Shown: piece after piece, positions 27,545 through 37,736 of the stretch
How the letters are laid out: every line of letters starts with the position of its first letter
Position numbering within the stretch: position 1 is the first letter of the stretch
From: Archilochus colubris
Taxonomy: Eukaryota > Chordata > Aves > Apodiformes > Trochilidae
DNA: 64,000 nucleotides
Direction: 5' to 3'
NCBI GenBank assembly: GCA_023079485.1
Contig: CM041086.1
Location: 12,594,401 to 12,658,400, forward strand
The notes under the pieces: model-generated
The model's database searches: none
What the model saw: only the letters and a program-made list of their open reading frames with translations
Told to the model about the DNA's origin: nothing
Program-made: the position numbers and the translations under genes

Positions 27545-28888
27545 CTAAAAAAAAAAAAAAAAGTGACTGGGAATGAGTTTCCATAGGTCATACGCAGCAC
27601 AACAGAGCCACAGTTTTGTGAGTTTCAAAGGTAAAGGAAGTTTAAAACAAGTCAAGTTAACAAAGTTAACAGAAGTACCCCCACACTGCCTCTATTCCTG
27701 CCTGGAATGGGGAAGGCAAGCAAGAAGGAACTGATGGCAGAATCTGGCAGGCATCGTCAACCTGGTTACCATGTCTCAGAAGAGCAAAATTCTCAGGTCA
27801 GAAGCTTAAGTTCAATCTATGTCTCCATCTTCAACAGTGGAGCACTATATGTTTTCATATCAGTCTGTGTTATAAGTACCAGTCATGCTGCTGGTCGGAA
27901 ATACTTGACTGGATTTGAAAGGGTTACAGATTGATAAAGTAATAAAATGTACACTCTAGAGGTGACACTGCAGCTTCCATCAATGTTACTTTCAGCTCCT
28001 AGACAGGCAATCGTTCCTGCTTGGGCAAGTTACAACAGTGCCACAGCAATCTCACACAGGTCTGGATGCACAGGTTTGCACATCCATGCACTGCTCTAGA
28101 AAGAATTCCTTTCTTCTTCACAGGACAGCTTGAAATACCTAACTCTGCACCTCCTGAAAAGTGAAACCTCTGATGTTTCCTTTAATGTTTGTAAAACAAA
28201 CAGCTCCAAACTGAAATGCCAAAAAAGCCAAAAAAATGTATCTTATTCTCCTTTCTTTTGGTATTTCCCATAGTGATGCCAACATCTCCTACATGGTAGC
28301 TCTACTGGTTACTGCTTTCACAGCTACATTCATGGCAAAAACAAAAACAAACACACAAAAGTTTCTGATACAATGTGGCACAGGGACTAGCAATTTCCAA
28401 CTGAAATGCACTTCAAACAAAAAGCAGCATTCTGAAAGTAGAAAAGTGTTCTTTAAATTCCCTGGTCAGAGATATGAGAGTGTTTACTGACATTTAAACC
28501 TAGTTCAGCTAAGGAGCCTTATTTATGTTCCTCCAAATACATACAGCAGTCTGTAAAACCTGCCTTAAACCTGTGTTCAGGGCATGAGAAGCCAAGCACA
28601 CTTCAGAACCGTTCTGGGGGAGGAGTTGATCCAAAGCCAAGCCACCACCTCACCGAGTCCCAGTCCCTGCCAGAGATCCATTCCCCCCAAGTCACCTCTG
28701 AGCTGCTGCATCCCCAGCAGTCCCCATCTGAGCCCTCAGCTCTGGGACTGGTGAACATGCTGAGCTTGAGGACTCTGCTCTGGCTAAGTCTGCAGCTGTA
28801 TTATTTATACTGCCATTTGAATATTATGTAAGACAGACCTTCCAAAAATATTTTCATGAACAAAATGAAACATGCCAGAACAACTTAC
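27545..28888. other. No gene seen; presumed intron or spacer
   Basis: This is AT-rich unique sequence. The plus-strand frames of 75-84 codons at 27,707-27,934 and 28,236-28,490 have no motif. A weak minus-strand donor-like match near 28,652 has no acceptor. Confidence 0.5.
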
Positions 28889-28930
28889 CCTGTCCCTCAG
28901 GACAGTCAGTTTCAGTGTAAGGACACGAAC
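28889..28930 (-). CDS. Candidate 42-nt cysteine-containing exon
   Basis: On the minus strand an acceptor TGTTGTGTTCTAG precedes a 42-nt segment that ends at an excellent donor (ACAGG, then GTAAGTTG). Entered in phase 1, it reads G, then SCPYTETDCPEGQ, and leaves in phase 1. That is exactly the phase in which the signal-peptide exon at 34,832-34,913 leaves, so the two would join without a frameshift to give ...KRNSG then SCPYTETDCPEGQ. Two cysteines directly after a signal sequence would suit an extracellular or lumenal protein. Against it, the segment is short enough for an open frame to be chance, a second frame (VRVLTLKLTVLRDR) is also open, and the acceptor tract is modest. I do not recognise the protein family. 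Confidence 0.3.
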
Positions 28931-31566
28931 CTAGAACACAACATGCTCCAAGTGAGCACAGCAGAAATACTGAAATTAAGATCTCTCTTAAAATTTCTAT
29001 TTAGGATCTCGAGGTAAACAAAGCAAAGACACCTTGATGTATCAGGGTTTTTTCATTGTACAAGGTGTCACTCGAGGGAAGGGGAAAAAAAAAAAAGATC
29101 CAGTTAGAGGCACGGAGCTGGAATATTTCTCAATAATGATGATATGGCTACTAGAGGTTCAGTTATTATTAATAAGTCTTACATGCTGCAGCTATATGCA
29201 GAACAGATATCCAAACAGCTGATATGATGCCCACTGCAAAAGTGGAAGAGTAGAGGTTTTAAACTGAGGAAATTACATTTCTTTCATGCTTTGCTTATTT
29301 CCCCCCTAAAGATCCCACCTTTGTGATTTACTGCAGTTTGGAACAATTTAATTGTGTTCATTTGTTTTACTCAGATACAGCTGTGGTTTTACTTTTGGGA
29401 ATGGAGTCTGGCTTTAATATTTAAGTATCAGCTCAATATTTTAATTATTTTAATTATACATGAACTCATTTTAAACTAACGTAATGGCTAAAACTCTGAG
29501 TGTTTAAATAAGTTCAATATTTAAACCCTGCCAGGCTGAGGTCACTAAAAAAACCCCCAAACCTCCAGAAGATTATTTCCTTTCTTGTTCTCTGCATCTC
29601 CCTTCCTCCCCACCAGCAAACAGAATGTGAAAATGCTGCCAGCTGTCTGCCAGATAGGTCTGTCTAGCTGCAACACTGTGTTCTGGCTAGAGGAGAGGAA
29701 GCCAAGGCTGAGACTCCAGTGATGAGGGACATGAGGGATATGGACCACTGGTGCTTCACACCTTGCTTGCTGGTAACCCCCTGAGACCCAACCAAGCCCA
29801 GCTCCTAGCTTACCACTGATCCACATGGAACAGATGGAGAGCAGCCATGAACCTGTGAGTTGGTGATTCCAACTTTGTGTGTGAATCACTTAAAACTTCT
29901 GGGAAAAATAAGAGACCATTGTGCCTTGATTAGCACTGCCAAACTTTAGTTTCCTCTATGCCTGCACATCGTTTGCAGGAAGTAAGAGCTAAAAGCCTCT
30001 TTTGCACCACTCCTATCTCAGAAATTGGGAGGGCTCATAGCCACACATTTTATAAAAGGGCCAAAAGTCAGCTCTTCAGGAAGATGCAATGGCAAAGGAA
30101 GAGCAAATGGCAACAGAGAGTGCCCATCCTGGAACTCCTAGATAGGGTCCCCTGGGATATCCCAGTCCAGGCACAAATCCACAGGTCACCTCTGAAGTCC
30201 AAGCACCTCTCCTTCCATGTACATCATGTGCTTCATGGCCAAAGTGATCAGGCAACTACACAGGAAAACTGAGCTTCATGGAAGGGAACAGAGGGAAATC
30301 CTAGGCTAGGGCATTGACAACAAGTAGGAAAAATGAAGGGCTCCTGAAACATCTCCAGCAGACCACACTAAGTCACCATATGATATTTAGGCATGAAAAA
30401 TCACAATAGGTTTTCAGTGAACATGTTAATGTATTACATCCCAACCACTACGACAGCAATGGGGGAATTTAAGACAATTTGGTTGTGCCCACATGACACC
30501 TCTCTCTCCCAAGCCACTGGATTGGGGACAAAGTCAGATGCAGGCAGAGGGTGACAGGGGGGTGAGGGATCAGTGAGGCACTTGCTCCTCTGGCATATGA
30601 CTGCCTTTTGGATGCTCCCAGGATAAAGTGGAGGAGAAGAAAGGCCAAAACCCCAGAGCACATCTACAGAGAAGACGACACAAGGCTCTGGCTCTGTAGC
30701 TTGGAGGACATCCCAGTGCCAGGCCTGAGCTAATTAAGCCCTGCTAAGCTGCAGAAAGACTACTACAAGCTCTGCATCCAGCAGCCTCATAGAAACCTTG
30801 GGAATGTCTGTCCATACTCCTCCACACAAGGTTGGCATGCCCTCTGGAGTTCCAGCATGCTGAGAAAGGGTATTTCAGCTCAGCAAATAAATACACCAAG
30901 AGTAAGTGGCATCAATTATTCACTAATGGAATTAACAGTTAGTGAGTTAAACAGAATCTCTAATCTGAAAAATCCTTTGCTTAAAAAATGCAATGGTTTT
31001 TAAATTGGTTTTATATTCCCTGCAATGATTATTCAAAGCACTATATACAAAGGGCTTGGGAAAAGAAGTCACTTAATCAGATTAAAAGGAAATCACCTAC
31101 CAGCTGGGAACCCAGCAGCTCCCACATCCTCAATTTATTTGTATAACCTCTATCTGTAAAATACCCTTTCTAAGGTATTGCTAAGGCTGCAGCTCCAGCA
31201 TGAGCTGTTTGCTCAGTTTTACTTCTTAAAGCAGGCAAAAAAGGACAACCTGCAGCTTTCAAAAAAAGCTTCTTAATATTAAGAAATGCTTGTGAAACTT
31301 AAGTCAACATTACATTCACACAGATGCTTGAGGCAAACTGTTCTGTTCCAACCACAAACAGCAATCATTACTCTGTAGACATGACAGATTTCTTCTGGAG
31401 CATCTGGAAGCTGCTGCCTATAACAAAGAATCTGACTAGCATAATTAAATTAACTCACTCATTTTAATTATTTTGGCACTACATCTCAAGTGAGAAGCAG
31501 CCAAACAAATCTGTCTTGCTACAAGTTTCTGTGCCACTTTTGCAGCATTGCAAGATACTCTAAAAC
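28931..31566. other. No gene seen; presumed intron
   Basis: This is unique AT-rich sequence. A minus-strand AATAAA lies near 31,133-31,140 (plus strand TTTATTT) and could serve a terminal exon at 31,445-31,631 if that exon is real. A donor-like match near 29,815 has a poor acceptor. The 114-codon minus frame 29,545-29,889 has no motif. Confidence 0.45.
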
Positions 31567-31631
31567 CTATCTGTAAACCATCACAAGCATTCCTGCTTGT
31601 CTTCTCCAAATGGAAATATGGACATCTGACC
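31445..31631 (-). other. Candidate terminal exon, two open frames
   Basis: The minus strand shows a very good acceptor, a pyrimidine-rich tract ending CCCTTTGTTTCAG at 31,632. In one frame the sequence stays open for about 62 codons to a TAA at 31,445 (with LQIGFRVSCNAAKVAQKLVA inside). In another frame it stays open for 21 codons to a TAG at 31,567. A possible minus-strand AATAAA lies about 310 bases further on. No coding signature separates the frames, and neither peptide is recognised. It may be a 3'-terminal exon of the minus-strand gene, an alternative end, or a decoy. Confidence 0.22.
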
Positions 31632-34155
31632 CTGAAACAAAGGGTAAATACAGAACATGAGACAAATCTCTTCCAGTTCTGATTTCCTCTCCCCTTCCAT
31701 GGATACTGTTTCAGCAAACTTTAATTCTATGCATGCAACTGAGGCACCATTTTATCACCTTTTGTTTGACATCTTAGATCCCCCACTCCTGTCCTATCTC
31801 TGATGACTCTTGCTGTTGTCCTGCCTGGGTATCACCTGCATTTGCTGTCTGAAGTTCTCATCCTCAACTTTCTTCCCTTGGGTTTCCATCCCTTTGTTTC
31901 AATGGAATATTTTCCTACTAGCCTCTGAAGATGCCATCCTAGCCAAACCCCTGTTTCTCTTTAAGGCAACTTCAGTTTCAGTAATAATTTCCTCTGGACA
32001 TTCTTTGGGCTGCCTCAATTTAAGTGATGCCTTTGCCTTACCTGAAGAGAACACTGTACCTTCTCATTGCTCCACCCCCAGTCCTCTTCAGCTCAGCTCT
32101 CTTTAGATTGTCCCTATCCTTTCAACATGATATATTCTATTATGTGATATTACACACATGCTAGTCAGCTTCATAATTGCTCTTGTACTTAACACTAATC
32201 ACAATTCTAGTCATTCATTCAATAATTCTACATAATGGAACTTGTGCTTGGAAAAATGCCAGCCCACATATGTTAGCAAAGACACCGATGCCCTGATTTT
32301 GCTGGTTTATTTTGCCCAGTTTTCATTTTATGTTTATCTATTTGCCCCAGTAGCCCAAATCTGTCTTTATCATCAGCGTCAGCACTTTCCGTGCTTCACA
32401 CAGCTCTACATAACTGTCTGCACAATTTCCCTTCCCCTTTTAAGGATGCTCACCAGCTTAGACATCCCCATACTGATAGCCAGCAAGACCCAAGACTACA
32501 ATATCCACCCAGAACACTGCTGCAGAGATCCTGCCCCCGGGCTGTCATCTGAACAACCCCATCCACTCCCCTCCATCAGCTCTCATCTGCAGCTAGAACA
32601 CTCTCTCTGCTTTCAGACATCCTGCTGTCTGCACTGCACTGCAGCTGCCCACAAATAACCATTAAATTACTTTCCTTTTCAGCCCTCCTTTATCAAGACA
32701 ACAGTTTAAAAAAACAAACAAACAAAAAGACGACCCTGAACTACAGCACCAGCAGGGTAGAGCTACTGTCATCCATTCCTTCCTGCATTTACCTGGCTAC
32801 ATCCAGGTCCACTGTCTGTGATCTTCCCCTCAAACAATACAAATAGTTAAAGTTCAGAAGCCTCTGGAGCATCTGTCACTTCAAACATATAACATTTAGT
32901 GAAGCCCTAGGCAATCAAACAACAGTCCTTCATATCTAAAGGGCCCTTTCAGAAAGAGTCATATTATTAGTTTTGCTCCAAGTGCTGAAATCAGAGAAAA
33001 ACAAAACGTATTTCACACACACATGGTGGGAAAAAAAAAAATAAATTTGCTCCCCACAGAAACCTAAATATCAGCTTGGATACAACAGAATGCATACTGA
33101 AGGTGAAAGCCAACTACATGATCATGTACTTGCCAAGAAACTGTAATTTTACTTAACATGCATTTTCCCCTTTCATCTTACACGCAACATATACTAATTC
33201 AATAAAATTAAAGAAAAAGAACCAGCTATTCACTAGTGGGTTATATTTAGAAGTAAGCAGTGCAACGTATTAAAGCATTTTTCCCACCAGTACTCAACCT
33301 GAATTGATACTGTCAGCTGCTGCCAATAACACAAGACATTCTGCAGAGTTAAAGTAGATTATTTAAAAAAAAAAAAAAAAAGGCACCACAACTAAAATAT
33401 AATTAAAGGCAAAATACCATCTGAATGATGCTATAACCACAGGCATGCTTCTTCTACAGATGAGTACTTCTGATAACAGTAATGCAAAGGCCCTTCCTTG
33501 CAGCCAGGTGGTGTTGCCAGGCATCAGTGATCCAAAGCTGCTCAATTATAGAGATTATGGATCTCATAAGGGTTCCCATCCAGGCCAGCAATAGCAATTT
33601 TGAGGAACACCTCTAGCAGAGCCTACATCAAGCTCCACTGTAGCCAAATCCTGATATTCATGACTGCCCTCACAGGGCAAAGAGGGCTTAGGGCACAATA
33701 ACCACAACAAAAGGTTGTACAACCACTTATCTATACTTTCTAATCCAGCAGAAAGCTCTCAGCCTAGGAGCTGGTGATTCCCAGAGGTAGAAATCTGAAC
33801 CTGGGATGGGACATCCAGTTCCTTGTAACAGATGAACCAATAATCTCCTCTGTTCTCAAGAAAAGGAGAAACTAAACTTAAAACTGGCCACACAACTGAA
33901 GTCAGTAACTTCTGTTTGTACCTGCACTGCTAAAAGTGTTGGCTGGAGACACTGACAACAGTAGGATCAATGGGAGCCCTCCCATTTGTACCTATAGCAC
34001 ACCAGTGGGAAAAAATACATAACATGCAAGTTTAGAAATATAACATTTATCCTGCATCATTCTCCTGCCCACACATACAACACCCTAGCAGACAAACAAC
34101 TCTCTGCAACACTGCAGCTGAGCTGCTGCTTTGTCCTAAATCTTTCCAAACTCAC
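31632..34155. other. No gene seen; presumed intron
   Basis: This is unique sequence with an A-rich tract near 32,706-32,725 and a pure A-run at 33,364-33,380. A consensus minus-strand donor (CTTCAG, then GTAAGG) near 32,040 has only purine-rich sequence upstream and so no acceptor. The 98- and 138-codon plus frames at 31,810-32,106 and 32,242-32,658 lack motifs and splice context. Confidence 0.5.
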
Positions 34156-34195
34156 CAAAGAGTCTCATGAAGTTTTCCCCTTTGAGTGGGGAGAG
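34156..34195 (-). other. Weak candidate exon, 40 nt
   Basis: The minus strand has an acceptor CTAGTCCAGGCAG and a donor CTTTG, then GTGAGTTTG, around 40 bases. The frames continuing from the 34,571-34,608 segment are open, either ALPTQRGKLHETL or LSPLKGENFMRLF depending on phase. The acceptor has little pyrimidine upstream, so this may well be a pseudo-exon. I do not recognise the peptide. Confidence 0.15.
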
Positions 34196-34570
34196 CTGCC
34201 TGGACTAGAAGTCATTTCAGGCTTAAATAGATAAAACATTACAGATCAACTGTTCATTCTGGAAAGAAAGGCACTAATGCTTCCTCGAGGTGTCCTGCTG
34301 CTATTAGTGGGTTTCAAAAGCAGATGCACATACAAGACAACTCCCACTCCCTTCCACTACTGAATATTCAGAGATTATCTACACAGGAAAGCTCTTTCCA
34401 GCTAATCCTACATATGACCACATATGGCAGACAAGACTTCTTGGAAGATGCCCTTCCAAAATAAAAAACAATTATTCAGACTGAAATTCACCACAAACCA
34501 CACCCACAGTTAAAATCCCTTAGCACGAGTACAAGATTAGATGTTAAAACAATGCCAAAGTCAGTATTAC

Positions 34571-34608
34571 CTTTTTGGTCTTCAATGAGACCAACAATTT
34601 TTTTTTTC
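34571..34608 (-). other. Candidate short exon with A10 run
   Basis: This lies 223 bases downstream (minus strand) of the signal-peptide exon. The acceptor is strong (TTTTCTTTTTAATAG), the donor moderate (AAAAAG, then GTAATACTG). The 38-nt segment begins with G plus ten A residues. Joined to the preceding exon it stays open in two frames: GKKKLLVSLKTKK in the signal-peptide frame, WKKKIVGLIEDQK in the other. The lysine-rich reading and the homopolymer make this a doubtful coding exon. Skipping it leaves the phase-1 end of the signal-peptide exon free to join other exons. It is probably an alternative exon or a decoy. Confidence 0.28.
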
Positions 34609-34831
34609 CTATTAAAAAGAAAACATAAGGACACTTTCAAATAGCTTTAAGTCACATCAACAGAGTATTACAGTGAGAAAATTCATCCTGTAGCATCTGG
34701 TAAGCAAACCATATTGGTTGTGACTTTTTTTTTAGAAGTGTATATGCAAAACAAAGAGCAGCCAACTAAAATGCTTGATTACAGGAACACTTGGTCCATA
34801 TTCAAAAGAAAAAATAGTTTTTGTGACTTAC

Positions 34832-34913
34832 CAGAATTTCTCTTTGACACGAGCTTCAAATTCATGCTGACTACAGTACAGATCACAAGAACCAAGAGGA
34901 GAAGAGGCTTCAT
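34832..34913 (-). CDS. Signal-peptide exon of an unidentified gene
   Basis: This is the best single coding exon in the window. A minus-strand segment of 101 nt (34,832-34,932) is bounded by a good acceptor (TTTGCATTTCAG) and a near-perfect donor (TTCTG, then GTAAGTCAC). Nineteen bases of 5' UTR precede an ATG in good context (AAAG-ATG-A, purine at -3). Translation starts MKPLLLLVLVICTVVS and continues MNLKLVSKRNS, leaving in phase 1. One basic residue, a run of about 14 hydrophobic residues and then a basic segment is the textbook form of a secretory signal peptide; it could also be the anchor of a type II membrane protein. The product would enter the ER. A second frame through the whole exon is also open (see findings), so the call is not certain. 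The mature protein is not recognised. Confidence 0.5.
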
Positions 34914-34932
34914 CTTTCACTTTCTGTGACAG
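34914..34932 (-). other. 5' UTR part of the signal-peptide exon
   Basis: These 19 bases lie between the acceptor CAG at 34,933-34,935 and the proposed ATG at 34,913. They contain no upstream ATG. The assignment depends on the ATG at 34,913 being the start. Confidence 0.4.
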
Positions 34933-35715
34933 CTGAAATGCAAACATAGTATGAAGTCTGAATCACAGCTCTTCACTACAACAAAGCAGAAGCTCCAGTT
35001 AAACATTTCTCAAAGAACTATTACAGGGCAATGGCTTAATCTAGTGACTTCTGGGTTTATTTTTATGCAGAGGTAGGAAAACATAATGGTTCAAAGTAAC
35101 TCACTATGAATAATTTATCTCTGACTATCACAAAAAAGGGTTGAGGTTTTTTTGAATGACACTGAAAATATTTTGCTTTTAAAAAACCTACAAGGTTTAA
35201 CTGTTTATTGGAAATAGCACGGATTTAATCTGGCAGAATGTGTTATTTGAGGGGGAGAACCTGATGGTCATTAGTCTCATAGACACAGGCCACATACTCA
35301 AAGATTTTCACATTGTTCAGGAAAAGATCAAGAGTAGGTTATTCATGCAATTTCTCTGAGCAACTTCATTTTCCCACTGGTGACCTTGGAAAAGCTCCTA
35401 CAGTGAAATTAATGCTATTCCAGAGATTTCTCCTATAAAATTAAGTAAAACCAGAAATCAATGAGTGCAGATCTCAGGATTCACATTAAAAAGATACAAA
35501 TAGCCTCACCTCTAAAATTTACTACCTGCTTTACATTACATATATTTTTTAAAAGTCTAGTTTCAAATTGTATTTTAATTTTATATAATTACTGAAACTA
35601 ATTCTGTTGGTATTTCCAAGTATGCAATCATTCAAGAAAACACAGCAAAAGCAATCTGAGGCTCCTTATCTGCACTTAAAAACAGGTAAAACAAATCTGA
35701 ACTCAGCAAAACTCA

Positions 35716-35750
<35 letters not shown>

Positions 35751-37712
35751 CTAAATAAAAGAGAGAGGCTTAATTATAAGATAGAGTCCTCAAATATATT
35801 CTTAGCTTGAAGTCACAGGCCTTGAAGTGGCTTGATATATTTAAACTCCTGGAATTATTCTCTGTGTAAGACACAGACCCTTATTCTTGTATAAGGTCAG
35901 GACCCTCATTCTCAGATAAAGAGGAGTCATCTAAGTCAGCATGAAATTATTATTTGCACCAAAAGATTCAGCAAATATTTTATAGTGGATTTGTTTTAGA
36001 CAGAAATGGACCAAGCCACTTGTACTAGAAGTCAAAATTAAGGCAAACAAAAACATTCCTTAGTTCTGTCCCAAATCCACCCACCCAGAGGAACCCTCGA
36101 CTTCAGGACCTGCCCAGACCGCAGCTCTCTGAACAATTTGTTCAACGTGATCAAATAGCAAGAGGGTGCAATGTCCCCTGGAAATTATTCAGTTTAATTT
36201 GAGTTTATTACATCAAATATTCTCCTCTTGTAATTTTACTACCAGCCTACTGCTGTGTGAAAAAAATGTAAGGAGCCATGTATAATCTTTTACACGATGC
36301 CAATTACACTACTATTCAATTATTTCAAAATTACCACTTAAAACTGAAGTTTTCCCCTCTCACCTCACTGTACTGCAAGCTATAAATAGGCAATGGATTT
36401 TTTTCCCCCTGAATTCTATGCTCCCATGGGCACTTTATGCCTATTGATCCCCACGGTAACTATGCTAAAAGAGTTTTCAAGAAATAATACGTGCTGAAGG
36501 CTGTCTGACAGTGGTTAATAGCAGAATTAGTATTCATTCTTCCTTAACCTCTCCTTGGAGTACCAAAATCCTGAAACAAGTAAGGCCATCCTGACAAGAG
36601 TGCTTAAAAAAAAAAAAGTAATTGAACTAACTCTTTTGACAGATAATTGTAATGATGTTACACTAGAATGATTTTCAAGTGTAGCTTTGCAAATTACGTT
36701 CTCCATTTTCCTCCCTTCAGTTATTACAGCTGAAGTATGTAACTCCTAGATTTCTTTTCATTGGAGTCCTTCCCTCCCCACCCCAAACAAGCTGTGCTGT
36801 ATTAAATACACTCAAAAATTCAAAGCAAGTTCTGCCAACCAACATTCATGTTAGAGATACGGGAAAACTCTCAATTCTGTCAGCATTGATAAAGGTTTTT
36901 AGTTTGTTTGTGGGGTTTTTTTGCCTCACCAAGGCAGCCTCTATACCTGCAATAATCAGGAAAATACAAGAGGAAAAGGGCAAGAAACCACTCCACCCCC
37001 CAGTGATTGACAGCCTAGCCCAGAGCCTCAGCTTGTCACATCTGACACAATCCCACTGAAGCTGGCAGGAAAATACACAGCAGGGTTTGAGGTGCCAGGG
37101 TTTTCAGCATCCCAGACACCCAACCATAACAAGGTTGGATCAGTCACACCATGAGGTCAGCTGGCTCCTGGCCTGAGAGAGCTGCAGGCACCAAGGCTGT
37201 TCAGACTGCCATGTCACAGATGATGCAGTTTGACAAAGAACACAAGGCACAGTGTAAGGTGTATTTCCCTCAGAACAACATCAAGCAGCCAGAAGAGGGA
37301 AGGCTGTTATGTGTCCAGGACGAAGTCTCTACATTTTGCTCAGATTTCTGGGGCCCTGCCAAGACTCCCAACATGAACTTGTCTCCCAATGGGACCAGTC
37401 TCTCAGCTCCCTCCCTGGGCCATTTAACCACCTCCTGTCTTGCAGTGGGATGGACCAGAGACTCAAGACAGTCCTGAACTAGACCTCTTAGCACTTCTGG
37501 AAATAAATGAGCAGAAGAGTGTCCATGATAAGAGTAAGGACATGAACAAAGCTATGCTAGCTGGAAGAGATCATGAGATGGGATAAATGAGTTAATATTT
37601 AATACCATTATTCTATAATTGGGGCATTTTCCTCCAAGCAGGGCTGATTTTGTCACATAACAAGCTTTCCCCTCACAGGCACTGAGCAGCATTTCCCTGA
37701 GGAGCTTCTTAC
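34933..37712. other. No gene seen; presumed 5' intron
   Basis: This is unique AT-rich sequence. It contains the TC/TA microsatellite at 35,716-35,751 and two blocks (about 36,224-36,320 and 36,405-36,545) with the look of conserved non-coding elements. The plus-strand 108-codon frame at 37,151-37,477 has no motif. Confidence 0.5.
35716..35751. repeat. Compound (TC)n(TA)n microsatellite
   Basis: About nine TC units pass directly into about nine TA units. It is a compound dinucleotide repeat and likely length-polymorphic. No gene overlaps it. Confidence 0.95.
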
Positions 37713-37736
37713 CTTGATGCTGTCAACTTCAAGCAG
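37713..37736 (-). other. Candidate 24-nt 5' UTR microexon
   Basis: On the minus strand an acceptor (TGATCCCCCTGCTCACAG) and a perfect donor (CATCAAG, then GTAAGAAG) enclose 24 bases. If the downstream ATG at 34,913 is used, this is untranslated. If the alternative frame of the next exon is used, it would read LLEVDSIK in phase 0 and join in frame. An in-frame TGA seven codons upstream rules out a longer coding exon. Microexons of this size are real but rare, so it may be a decoy. Confidence 0.28.
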
